From: Polaribacter sp.
GTDB lineage: Bacteria > Bacteroidota > Bacteroidia > Flavobacteriales > Flavobacteriaceae
DNA length: 7,257 bases
Assembly (NCBI GenBank): GCA_029245665.1
Contig: JAQWOW010000023.1
Location: 1 to 7,257 of the forward strand
Direction: 5' to 3'
In this document: positions 1 to 6,366 of the stretch, in pieces
Layout of the letters: each line of letters starts with the position of its first letter
Numbering within the stretch: position 1 is the first letter of the stretch
Notes under the pieces: generated by a model
Seen by the model: the letters and a program-made list of their open reading frames with translations, nothing else
Told to the model about the DNA's origin: nothing
Databases searched by the model: none
Program-made: the position numbers and the translations under genes

Positions 1-119
1 ATTGATGTATTATCATGAAAATCAGCTATTTTGCCCTTGAAATTAAGGTTGCAATTCTGTGCAGCTGTGTGAAAATGTGAATACAATACAGCGATGCACA
101 AAAAAATTATTTTTTGCAT
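1..119 (-). CDS. TonB-dependent receptor, N-terminal fragment (cut by window edge)
   Basis: Only the first 39 codons lie in the window, starting at the ATG at 119-117 and running off the left edge. The peptide begins MQKIIFLCIAVLYSHFHTAA, a good Sec signal peptide with cleavage likely near AAQ (residue 21). It continues with CNLNFKGKIADFHDNTS (residues 23-39). A mature start of this form, a short beta strand followed by G-K-I-x-D-F-H-D, is what I recognise as the beginning of the carboxypeptidase-D-like regulatory domain that precedes the plug in many Bacteroidota TonB-dependent receptors. Such receptors form outer-membrane barrels that import metal chelates or other nutrients, powered by TonB-ExbBD. 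The start lies 37 bases after the stop of the upstream small protein on the same strand, so the two are probably one transcript. The substrate cannot be read from this fragment. The family call rests on the signal peptide and about 17 mature residues, so it is likely rather than certain. Confidence 0.72.
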   Translation of the reverse strand, partial: MQKIIFLCIAVLYSHFHTAAQNCNLNFKGKIADFHDNTS

Positions 120-156
120 TTTTAGTTTTTATGTTCAACAAGAAAAAGAGAATTTT

Positions 157-480
157 TTATACTTGAACTTTAAGAGGGGGCCCTCTTAGTGAAAAAGATA
201 ATTGCTGATGATTTTTTAAGAAATTATCTGTAAGACTTTCTACTGAAGTAATTTTAGTGTAATTGATAAAATTATAAAGAGAATCACTTAGGTAAAAGGG
301 CGTGTGATGAATGGGATGAAGATCACATTCGATTTCTTTTTGATGGATATGATTTTCAAATTTGGAATCACAAATTTGATGCTCATGATTGCAAAAAGAG
401 TGGAAAAATAATACGATTGTTGGTATCATAATGATCACCAACAACAAAAAACCAACGTTATGTTTTTTGTATTTAATCAA
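157..480 (-). CDS. Small His/Cys-rich membrane-anchored protein preceding a TonB receptor
   Basis: This is a 107-residue protein of unknown function. Residues 10-27 form one strongly hydrophobic segment, either an uncleaved signal anchor or a signal peptide. Behind it is a short segment dense in potential metal ligands: Cys30, His32, His34, Cys37, His44, His46, Cys52, His55, His58 and His59. The tail is SFSLRGPPLKVQV. From memory, short proteins with a hydrophobic start, a Cys/His cluster and an LRGPP-like tail are common just upstream of TonB-dependent receptors in Flavobacteriia, and that is the arrangement here, with a 37-base gap. A role in metal binding or handing metal to the receptor is inference. 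The longest open frame uses TTG at 480-478 as its start. No ATG lies between the upstream stop and codon 18 (ATG at 429-427), and starting at codon 18 would remove most of the hydrophobic segment, so TTG is preferred. The frame stays open for eight codons upstream of the TTG without another usual start. Confidence 0.7.
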   Translation of the reverse strand: MIKYKKHNVGFLLLVIIMIPTIVLFFHSFCNHEHQICDSKFENHIHQKEIECDLHPIHHTPFYLSDSLYNFINYTKITSVESLTDNFLKNHQQLSFSLRGPPLKVQV

Positions 481-517
481 CTTTATTTCTATATTTTTTA
501 CCCTTTAAATACAGTTT

Positions 518-546
518 ATATTATCTGTTTTTACAAGTTCGTGCAA
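518..546 (-). promoter_or_regulatory. Weak candidate promoter upstream of the His/Cys-rich gene
   Basis: On the minus strand TTGCAC (546-541) is followed after 17 bases by TAATAT (523-518), which resembles a -35/-10 pair and would start transcription about 30 bases before the TTG start codon. No TAnnTTTG box, the usual Bacteroidota -7 element, is present anywhere in 481-620 on this strand. The same stretch contains a direct repeat: CAAGTT on the plus strand at 534-539 and again at 544-549, ten bases apart. In such AT-rich DNA either match could be chance. Confidence 0.2.
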
Positions 547-620
547 GTTAAAATATTCTACAGGAATAAACCTTACATATTTGTTTTTTTTTTTAAATTT
601 AAAAGTGTAATTTTTGTAAT

Positions 621-1040
621 TTATTTTACTTTGTATATGGTACCATCAGTTTTAAATTTACTGAAGCCAATTTTGGCTGAAAAACTGTAGGAATCATCTG
701 TCACTTTTACTATTTGAACATAAATAGGGTCTTTGTCTAATTCTTTTTTTGGAGATTTCATCTTTAAAGTATAGAAAAAATTATTTTTCCATTTGATATA
801 GAGCGTATCAATATGCTTGCTTCTTTTTACACCCGATGAGCTATCATTAGAAATTGATACCACTTTCTCATATTCTTCAATTTGGAGGCTATCAATTCTT
901 GTGATGGTAGTTTTGCCATATCCTTCTCCAGCTGGAATCTCAAAAACTCCTTTTTTAAACCGATCAGAATTATCATTAATTTCCGATTTACAGGAAGTTA
1001 ACACAGTAGCAAGGATAAGTGTTTTTAATATATAATTCAT
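621..1040 (-). CDS. Putative lipoprotein of unknown function, coupled to purB
   Basis: This 139-residue protein starts with MNYILKTLILATVLTSCKSE. The short hydrophobic stretch ends in a lipobox, L-T-S-C, with Cys17 as the expected lipidation site, so it should be anchored in the envelope. The rest is soluble and beta-rich in character: RFKKGVFEI near residue 27, TTITRIDSLQIEEY at 44-57, a Ser-rich loop at 62-70, then YIKWKNNFFYTLK (81-93) and a basic C-terminus. I recall short flavobacterial lipoproteins with this KxGxFxF...TxTRxDSLQxE...WxNxxxYxLK layout beside purB, sometimes annotated in databases as 'DNA topoisomerase IV'. Nothing here resembles a topoisomerase, and that name should not be carried over. 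The ATG shares its A with the last base of the purB stop (TAATG, 1042-1038), so translation is probably coupled to purB. The molecular function is unknown. Confidence 0.8.
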   Translation of the reverse strand: MNYILKTLILATVLTSCKSEINDNSDRFKKGVFEIPAGEGYGKTTITRIDSLQIEEYEKVVSISNDSSSGVKRSKHIDTLYIKWKNNFFYTLKMKSPKKELDKDPIYVQIVKVTDDSYSFSAKIGFSKFKTDGTIYKVK

Positions 1041-2383
1041 TAAATCCCAGTATAATTTGCAGGTGTAATAGCCTTTAACTCTTTTTTAATTTCTGGAGAT
1101 ACTGCTAGTGTATCTATAAAATTTGAAATTGAATTTTGATTTATCTTTTCATTAGTTCTGGTCAGTCCTTTTAAAACCTCATAAGGATTCGGATACGCTT
1201 CACGTCTTAGAATCGTTTGAATGGCTTCTGCAACTACAGCCCAATTATTTTCTAAATCTTGTTCAAATTTTTGTTTGTTTAACAATAGTTTATTCAATCC
1301 CTTTATGGTAGAGGTAAAGGCAATAACTGTGTGACCAAAAGGAACACCAATATTACGCAAAACAGTACTATCTGTTAAGTCTCTTTGCAAACGAGAAATT
1401 GGTAATTTAGCAGAAAGATGTTCGAAAAGAGCATTTGCTATTCCTAAATTCCCTTCAGAATTTTCAAAATCGATTGGATTTACTTTATGTGGCATTGCAG
1501 AAGAACCGACTTCACCTGCTTTTATCTTTTGTTTAAAATAATCCATAGAAACATAGGTCCAGAAATCTCGATCTAAATCTATCATTATGGTGTTGATCCG
1601 TTTTAAAGAATCAAATAAAGCGGCCATATGGTCATAATGTTCAATTTGAGTGGTCGGAAAAGAATGCTGCAAGCCTAATTTTTCTGTAACAAATTTACTG
1701 CCAAAAGCTTTCCAATCAATCATAGGATATGCAACTTTGTGTGCATTGAAATTTCCTGTTGCTCCTCCAAATTTAGCAGCATTTGGTATCTGGTTTAATA
1801 AATTGTATTGTTCCTTTAAACGAACCACAAAAACATCAATTTCTTTCCCTAATCTAGTTGGAGATGCAGGCTGTCCATGTGTTCTTGCCAGCATAGAAAT
1901 ATCTTTCCATTCAATGACTAATTCTTGTAATTTTTCTAAAACCTGAAAATAATTAGGAAGATAAACTTCGTTCATTGCTTCTTTTATAGAAAGCGGAATT
2001 GCAGTATTGTTTATGTCTTGAGAAGTCAAACCAAAGTGAATGAATTCTTTGAAATTTTGCAATCCTAAGACATCAAATTTTTCTTTTATAAAATATTCAA
2101 CAGCTTTGACATCATGATTTGTAATCCCTTCAATATCTTTAATTTTTTGAGCATCCTCAGTTGTGAAATTAATATAGATTTTTCGTAAATCATCAAATAA
2201 ATGATGGTTGAATTTTTCTAATTGTGGTAGTGGAATTTCACACAAAGAAATAAAATATTCAATTTCTACACGAACTCTATATTTTATCAAGGCTTCCTCA
2301 GAAAAAAAGTCTGCTAATTTTGATATTTTACCTCTATAGCGGCCATCTATAGGAGAGATTGCATTTAATTTTGTTAAGTTCAT
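1040..2383 (-). CDS. purB: Adenylosuccinate lyase
   Basis: This cytosolic enzyme of the fumarase/aspartase superfamily acts twice in purine synthesis. It splits SAICAR to AICAR plus fumarate, and adenylosuccinate to AMP plus fumarate. The 447-residue product has the family landmarks in order: the N-terminal LNAISPIDGRY (residues 6-16), TNHDVKAVEYF (88-98, with His90), LTSQDINNTA (119-128), THGQPASPT (168-176, His169 as the expected general acid), GGATGNFNAH (206-215), and the fumarate-lyase signature GSSAMPHKVNP (293-303) on the mobile loop carrying the catalytic serine. The length fits the E. coli-type PurB (about 450 residues). The frame is open up to an ATG at 2419-2417, but I chose the ATG at 2383-2381. 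It places MNLTKLNAISPIDGRY at the N-terminus as in homologues, and the likely -7 promoter box at 2414-2407 lies inside the extra 12 codons, so a longer product could not be made from that promoter. The stop codon overlaps the start of the downstream lipoprotein gene. Confidence 0.96.
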   Translation of the reverse strand: MNLTKLNAISPIDGRYRGKISKLADFFSEEALIKYRVRVEIEYFISLCEIPLPQLEKFNHHLFDDLRKIYINFTTEDAQKIKDIEGITNHDVKAVEYFIKEKFDVLGLQNFKEFIHFGLTSQDINNTAIPLSIKEAMNEVYLPNYFQVLEKLQELVIEWKDISMLARTHGQPASPTRLGKEIDVFVVRLKEQYNLLNQIPNAAKFGGATGNFNAHKVAYPMIDWKAFGSKFVTEKLGLQHSFPTTQIEHYDHMAALFDSLKRINTIMIDLDRDFWTYVSMDYFKQKIKAGEVGSSAMPHKVNPIDFENSEGNLGIANALFEHLSAKLPISRLQRDLTDSTVLRNIGVPFGHTVIAFTSTIKGLNKLLLNKQKFEQDLENNWAVVAEAIQTILRREAYPNPYEVLKGLTRTNEKINQNSISNFIDTLAVSPEIKKELKAITPANYTGI

Positions 2384-2406
2384 TTTTTTATTTGTGTTGT
2401 TCACTG

Positions 2407-2414
2407 CAAAAATA
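2407..2414 (-). promoter_or_regulatory. -7 promoter element of purB
   Basis: The minus strand reads TATTTTTG, an exact match to the Bacteroidota -7 consensus TAnnTTTG, ending 23 bases before the chosen purB ATG. A -33 TTG box at the usual 19-21 base spacing is not clear; the nearest sequence is CTTTA around 2437-2433. A second TATTTTTG lies at 2467-2460 on the same strand, overlapping the inverted repeat, and could be an alternative upstream promoter. The element near the gene is preferred for its short leader. Confidence 0.5.
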
Positions 2415-2440
2415 AGCATTTTAACAGATTAATAAAGTCG

Positions 2441-2466
2441 ATTTTTGATGTTTTTACATCAAAAAT
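2441..2466. repeat. Perfect 11-bp inverted repeat upstream of purB
   Basis: ATTTTTGATGT (2441-2451) and ACATCAAAAAT (2456-2466) are exact reverse complements separated by TTTT. The site lies between divergent genes, about 27 bases upstream of the purB -7 box, so it is not placed to end transcription of a known gene. An operator for a dimeric regulator is the more natural reading. The outer half of each arm is only A and T, which raises the chance of coincidence; the informative core is GATGT-N4-ACATC. One arm contains the alternative TATTTTTG promoter-like box. Confidence 0.45.
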
Positions 2467-2712
2467 AAAATATGTTAAATGAGCGTTTTAACCACTTTAA
2501 AATTAGGCAGGTTTTATTTTTTATGCTCGTACTTATTTTTAATTTTTTTCTGAAAAAATATTTAATTGTATTCACAATTTTTACCACCATAAACTCATTT
2601 AAAATATGTTATTATGATTTTTAAATCAAGAATTTTATGAATCTAGTTCGAAAGTAAACAATGATTCTTTTGAGCCTAGTGTCATATACAAGTTATTTTA
2701 GCATGATTAACG

Positions 2713-2720
2713 TATCTTTG
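2713..2720 (+). promoter_or_regulatory. -7 promoter element of the MORN-repeat gene
   Basis: TATCTTTG matches the Bacteroidota -7 consensus TAnnTTTG exactly. Transcription would begin near 2724-2727, almost on top of the first in-frame ATG (2728) and about 20 bases before the ATG at 2746. This favours 2746 as the translation start. No convincing -33 TTG is visible upstream. Confidence 0.5.
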
Positions 2721-2745
2721 TTTTAAAATGATTTGTATGATAAGT

Positions 2746-3453
2746 ATGAAAAAACTTGGTTTTATTTTAATTTTCTTTGTTTTTTATTTTGTACCCGAAA
2801 ACAGTAATTCACAATCTATTAATAGTTTCAATGCTGATAATCAACGAACAGGGATTTGGAAGAAGTACTATTCCAATAACAAAATACGGTATGTTGGTCA
2901 ATTTGAAAATGGAAAAGAAGTTGGAGTTTTTAAGTTTTATGACATGTCTTCTTCTAAACATCCAGTAATTGTAAAAACTTTTTTTAAAGATTCTGATTCG
3001 TTGTTTGTCCAATTTTATTCTTTGGACGGAATCATTAAAACTGAAGGAACTATGAGAGGAAGAAAGCGCGTTGGTAATTGGAAATATTTTTATAAGAATG
3101 GTACTGTAATGTCTGAAGAAAATTATACAAATGGAAGTCTAAATGGAGAACAAGTAATTTTTTATCCAGACGGTCAAGTAACTGAATTTGCCCTTTATAA
3201 AGAGGGATTGTTAGATGGTTTTACAAGCAAGTATTCGAGTAAAGGAGTTCTTATTGAGAAAGTTTGTTACAAAGAAGGTGAACCTAATGGATTGGCAAAG
3301 TATTTTGAATTGAATGGAAATTTAAAAGAAACAGGCTATTATAAAAAAGGAAAAAGAGTAGGGAAGTGGGAGTATTATATGGATGGTGAAATAGTTACAG
3401 ATGACGAAAAAAAGAAAAATAAGTCCACTTTTACAAAGGAAAAAGAGAATTAG
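2746..3453 (+). CDS. Secreted MORN-repeat protein (YwqK-like)
   Basis: This 235-residue protein starts MKKLGFILIFFVFYFVPENS, a signal peptide with cleavage expected around residue 23, so it is probably exported to the periplasm or outer surface. The body is a run of MORN_2-type repeats of about 24 residues, with the pattern G-x-x-x-G-x-W/x-x-Y-F/Y-x-x-G-x-x-x-x-x-x-x-Y. Clear copies start near residues 105 (GRKRVGNWKYF), 130, 154, 178 and 202, and weaker ones near 36 and 56. The C-terminus is a charged Lys/Glu tail (221-235). Databases often name this family 'toxin-antitoxin system YwqK family antitoxin', but there is no partner toxin here and the protein is exported, so that label should not be read as function. 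The frame extends upstream to ATGs at 2728 and 2737. The ATG at 2746 is preferred because it gives a normal signal peptide and leaves a leader behind the -7 box. Role unknown; MORN repeats generally form beta-hairpin solenoids used in binding. Confidence 0.85.
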   Translation: MKKLGFILIFFVFYFVPENSNSQSINSFNADNQRTGIWKKYYSNNKIRYVGQFENGKEVGVFKFYDMSSSKHPVIVKTFFKDSDSLFVQFYSLDGIIKTEGTMRGRKRVGNWKYFYKNGTVMSEENYTNGSLNGEQVIFYPDGQVTEFALYKEGLLDGFTSKYSSKGVLIEKVCYKEGEPNGLAKYFELNGNLKETGYYKKGKRVGKWEYYMDGEIVTDDEKKKNKSTFTKEKEN

Positions 3454-3505
3454 TTTTTCAAACGAATCTTGCATTTTTTCGATCACCAAATCACATACAA
3501 ATGTG

Positions 3506-3513
3506 TAAATTTG
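3506..3513 (+). promoter_or_regulatory. -7 promoter element of mnmA
   Basis: TAAATTTG matches TAnnTTTG exactly and ends 18 bases before the mnmA ATG, giving a very short leader. A short inverted repeat, CACAT (3492-3496) and ATGTG (3501-3505), abuts its left side. No clear -33 TTG lies at the usual spacing. The box suggests that mnmA has its own promoter rather than relying on read-through from the MORN-repeat gene. Confidence 0.5.
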
Positions 3514-3531
3514 CAATATCAAAATTAAATA

Positions 3532-4719
3532 ATGAAACGAGTAGTTGTTGGTCTTTCTGGGGGTGTAGATTCAAGTGTTACTGCACATTTGTTAAAAGAG
3601 CAGGGGTTCGATGTTATCGGACTTTTTATGAAAAATTGGCATGATGATTCTGTAACAATTTCTAATGAGTGCCCTTGGTTGGAAGATAGTAATGATGCAA
3701 TGATTGTTGCTGAAAAATTAGGAATCCCATTTCAGGTTGTTGATTTAAGCGAGCAATACAAGGAACGAATTGTGGACTATATGTTCGATGAATATAGGAA
3801 AGGAAGAACACCAAATCCGGATGTACTTTGCAACAGAGAGATAAAGTTCGATGTTTTTATGGACATCGCTTTAAAGTTAGGAGCAGAGTATGTAGCTACG
3901 GGTCATTATTGCAGAAAAGGTGAAGAAATTATTGATGGAAAACCTGTTTATAAATTACTAGCAGGAAAAGATACTAATAAAGATCAATCGTATTTTTTAT
4001 GTCAATTATCTCAAGAACAATTGACAAAAGCATTATTTCCGATTGGTGAACTTACAAAACAAGAAGTTAGAAAAATTGCCAAAGAAGCAGCTTTAATTAC
4101 TGCTGAAAAGAAAGATTCTCAAGGTTTGTGTTTTATCGGAAAAGTAAGGTTACCAGAGTTTTTACAGCAAAAGTTAGCATCCAAAGAAGGTGCTATTGTC
4201 ACGATTCCTGATGATTTCTCTCAGTATACAAAGTCAACTCCAAATTTTGAAAACAAAGAAGCGGAGTTGGCCTATTTTTCAACAAAATTTTCTTACCAGA
4301 AAGAAGACGGAAAACTTGTAGGGATGCACCAAGGAGCTCACTATTTTACAAAAGGCCAACGTAAAGGGTTAAATGTGGGTGGCACAAAAGAAGCCTTGTA
4401 CGTTTTAGAAACCGATGTTGTAGAAAATATAATTTATACTGGTGAGGGTAAAAATCACCAAGGGTTATATAGAAACGTATTGTTTGTTTCTAATGAAGAA
4501 ATTCATTGGATTCGGGAAGATTTAGCTTTAAACATTGGCGAAAACATGCAGGTTGAAGCTAGAATTAGATATAGACAAACATTAGAAAAAGCAACTTTGC
4601 ATAAAGTAGAAAAAGGGTTGTATGTAGAATTCGAAAAGAAACAGTCTGCCATTCAAGAAGGGCAGTTTGTAGCTTGGTATCAATATGAAGAACTTTTGGG
4701 TTCTGGTGTTATTTCATAA
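3532..4719 (+). CDS. mnmA: tRNA-specific 2-thiouridylase MnmA
   Basis: MnmA adenylates C2 of the wobble uridine U34 in tRNA-Lys, -Glu and -Gln and inserts sulfur to give 2-thiouridine, using persulfide sulfur from a relay that begins at a cysteine desulfurase. The 395-residue protein starts with the PP-loop ATPase motif GLSGGVDSS (residues 7-15), followed by LFMKNW (31-36). The nucleophilic cysteine is Cys100 in NPDVLCNREIKF, and the persulfide-forming cysteine is Cys200 in DSQGLCFIGKV, matching the Cys102/Cys199 pair of the E. coli enzyme. ATGHY (122-126) and DQSYFL (151-156) are family motifs. GQRKGLNVGG (275-284) begins the central and C-terminal beta domains. Compared with the E. coli enzyme (about 368 residues) there is an extra segment near 226-262, between the GKV...EFL region and GMHQGAHYFTKGQRKG. 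I believe this is usual in Bacteroidota. The secreted protease gene follows 12 bases after the stop. Confidence 0.97.
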   Translation: MKRVVVGLSGGVDSSVTAHLLKEQGFDVIGLFMKNWHDDSVTISNECPWLEDSNDAMIVAEKLGIPFQVVDLSEQYKERIVDYMFDEYRKGRTPNPDVLCNREIKFDVFMDIALKLGAEYVATGHYCRKGEEIIDGKPVYKLLAGKDTNKDQSYFLCQLSQEQLTKALFPIGELTKQEVRKIAKEAALITAEKKDSQGLCFIGKVRLPEFLQQKLASKEGAIVTIPDDFSQYTKSTPNFENKEAELAYFSTKFSYQKEDGKLVGMHQGAHYFTKGQRKGLNVGGTKEALYVLETDVVENIIYTGEGKNHQGLYRNVLFVSNEEIHWIREDLALNIGENMQVEARIRYRQTLEKATLHKVEKGLYVEFEKKQSAIQEGQFVAWYQYEELLGSGVIS

Positions 4720-4731
4720 ATAAAAGTTGGT

Positions 4732-6366
4732 ATGAAAAAGAAGTTTTTATTAATATCTATCTTATTTATTTTTTTTTCTGTGTGTTCTCAAGAGAACGAA
4801 GATGCTTGGGTGTTTATGAAAGACAAACCCAATTCTGCTACTTTTCTAGCAAATCCTCTACAAATGTTATCTCAACGCTCAATTGATAGAAGGGAAAAAA
4901 GTAATATTTCTATCGATGAAAAAGATGTTCCTATTCATCAAGTTTATTATACTAAATTAAAGAATGAGGTTACAATAGCTGTTTTAGGAAAATCAAAATG
5001 GTTAAATGCTGTTCATGTTCAGGGAACAGTAACTCAAATTAACGATTTGTTCTCTAAATTTAACTTTATAGAATCTATAGAATATGCTAATAAATCTTTG
5101 AATACCAGCGAAAAATCAAAAGGAAATAATTCACTGCCCGAACATTACAGTAAGTTTAATGAAGTGCAAACTGATTTTAATTATGGAGCTGCCGACAACC
5201 AAATTAAAATGTTAAAAGGAGATTATTTACATCAACAAGGATTCACAGGTCAAAATCAAGTAATAGCGATAATTGATGCCGGTTTTCCGAATGTCAATAC
5301 TCTCTCGGCTTTTCAAAGACTAAGAGATAATAATCAAATTTTAGGAGGCTATAATTTTGCTGATAGAAATGCAAATTATTATACAAGAAATAGTCATGGA
5401 ACTCATGTTTTATCAATAATTGCAGGGTATATAGAAAATGAATTTGTAGGTACTGCAACAGATGCAAAGTTTTATCTATTTATTTCTGAAATTGCGGAAT
5501 CAGAAACAGTCTTAGAAGAAACACTTTGGGTAGAAGCAGCGGAAAGAGCAGATAGTTTAGGTGTTGATGTTATTAATACCTCTTTAGGATATACCACTTA
5601 TGATAATCCTAATCACAGTCATTCTTATGCAGATATGGATGGAAATACTACCTTTATTTCAAGAGGAGCGGAAATAGGAGCTTCTAGAGGAATGATTTTA
5701 GTAAATGCAGCTGGAAATAGTGGTACTGATTCTTGGAAATATATTGGGGCGCCAGCAGATGTAGCCTCAGTATTTAGTATTGGAGCCGTTAATGCTGAGG
5801 AAAATATTGCAAGTTTTAGTTCTTTTGGACCAACTGCAGATAATAGAATAAAACCAGATGTTTTAGCGCAAGGTCAAAATACTAGTATCATTAATTTTTT
5901 ATCAGGAAACGTATCATCTTCAAACGGAACTTCTTTTTCATCACCAGTCATGGCGGGCGTTATAGCTTGTTTTTGGCAGGCTTTTCCAAACAAAACAAAT
6001 ATTGAAATTATGAATTTAATTCGGAGTTCTTCAGATAAATTTAATAATCCTACAGATCAATACGGGTATGGAATTCCCGACTTTGAAGCTGCATATAATA
6101 CGGTGCTATCTATTAATGATTTGGATGTTTTTTCTGATATTAAAATTTTTCCAAATCCGATAAAAAAAATCTTTGCAATCACAAAAAACAATATTTCATT
6201 GGATGAATATTCCTTTCAAATATTTAATATACTTGGTCAAAAGGTTTTAGAAGAATCAAAATTTACTTCAGATAGAATAGATATTTCTTGTCTAGAAAAA
6301 GGGATTTATCTACTTAAAATCCAAAAAGAAAAGCAACATAAAATAATAAAGTTGATAAAGGAATAA
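4732..6366 (+). CDS. Secreted S8 family serine peptidase (subtilase) with T9SS sorting domain
   Basis: This 544-residue protein has four parts. Residues 1-20 are a signal peptide ending CSQ. Residues about 22-125 form a pro-region with ANPLQMLSQRSIDRREK (40-56), which probably acts as inhibitor and folding aid. The catalytic subtilisin fold spans about 165-460, with Asp182 in VIAIIDAG, His222 in NSHGTHV, the oxyanion-hole Asn329 in AAGNSG, and Ser401 in NGTSFSSPVMAG. The last 75 or so residues are a type A T9SS C-terminal domain: IKIFPNP (470-476), YSFQIFNILGQKV (493-505), GIYLLKI (524-530) and a Lys-rich end. The expected route is Sec export, then T9SS passage across the outer membrane with removal of the C-terminal domain and release or surface attachment. 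All catalytic residues are present, so it should be active; the substrate is unknown. It sits 12 bases behind mnmA, and its stop codon overlaps the next start (TAATG, 6364-6368), implying one transcript. Confidence 0.94.
   Translation: MKKKFLLISILFIFFSVCSQENEDAWVFMKDKPNSATFLANPLQMLSQRSIDRREKSNISIDEKDVPIHQVYYTKLKNEVTIAVLGKSKWLNAVHVQGTVTQINDLFSKFNFIESIEYANKSLNTSEKSKGNNSLPEHYSKFNEVQTDFNYGAADNQIKMLKGDYLHQQGFTGQNQVIAIIDAGFPNVNTLSAFQRLRDNNQILGGYNFADRNANYYTRNSHGTHVLSIIAGYIENEFVGTATDAKFYLFISEIAESETVLEETLWVEAAERADSLGVDVINTSLGYTTYDNPNHSHSYADMDGNTTFISRGAEIGASRGMILVNAAGNSGTDSWKYIGAPADVASVFSIGAVNAEENIASFSSFGPTADNRIKPDVLAQGQNTSIINFLSGNVSSSNGTSFSSPVMAGVIACFWQAFPNKTNIEIMNLIRSSSDKFNNPTDQYGYGIPDFEAAYNTVLSINDLDVFSDIKIFPNPIKKIFAITKNNISLDEYSFQIFNILGQKVLEESKFTSDRIDISCLEKGIYLLKIQKEKQHKIIKLIKE

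Larger units (their letters stand above)
2384..2745. other. Divergent intergenic region between purB and the MORN-repeat gene
   Basis: This roughly 360-base, very AT-rich gap separates two genes that point away from each other. It holds the purB -7 box and the inverted repeat at the left end, and the plus-strand -7 box at the right end. Between about 2470 and 2700 I see no RNA gene, strong hairpin or tandem repeat. A 50-codon plus-strand frame (2472-2624) exists, but it is Phe/Ile/Leu-rich in the manner of random AT-rich translation and has no promoter box in front. Confidence 0.6.

Noticed and set aside
592..605. The self-complementary stretch TTTTAAATTTAAAA next to a run of 11 T, considered as a terminator for the purB-lipoprotein unit
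   Set aside because: It is made only of A and T, so any hairpin would be very weak. The T run is on the wrong strand and side for a minus-strand intrinsic terminator.
460..690. A plus-strand 76-codon frame rich in Phe, Tyr, Ile and Val
   Set aside because: It overlaps the start of the His/Cys-rich gene and the end of the lipoprotein gene on the other strand. Its composition is what AT-rich DNA gives in any open frame, and no promoter box precedes it.
1650..1946. A 98-codon plus-strand frame inside purB
   Set aside because: It lies wholly antisense to highly conserved purB coding sequence and has no features of its own.
2472..2624. A 50-codon plus-strand frame in the purB/MORN gap that could encode a small hydrophobic protein
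   Set aside because: There is no -7 box in front, no recognisable motif, and the Phe/Ile/Leu-rich content matches random translation of AT-rich sequence. Conservation in relatives would be needed to revive it.
2728..3453. A toxin-antitoxin module suggested by the YwqK-like repeats
   Set aside because: The protein has a signal peptide, and the flanking genes (purB, mnmA) are housekeeping genes with no toxin-like small gene adjacent.
3441..3460. GAAAAA and TTTTTC flanking the MORN-gene stop, considered as a terminator stem
   Set aside because: The 6-bp arms are nearly all A/T and lack a GC core, and no solid T tract follows directly.
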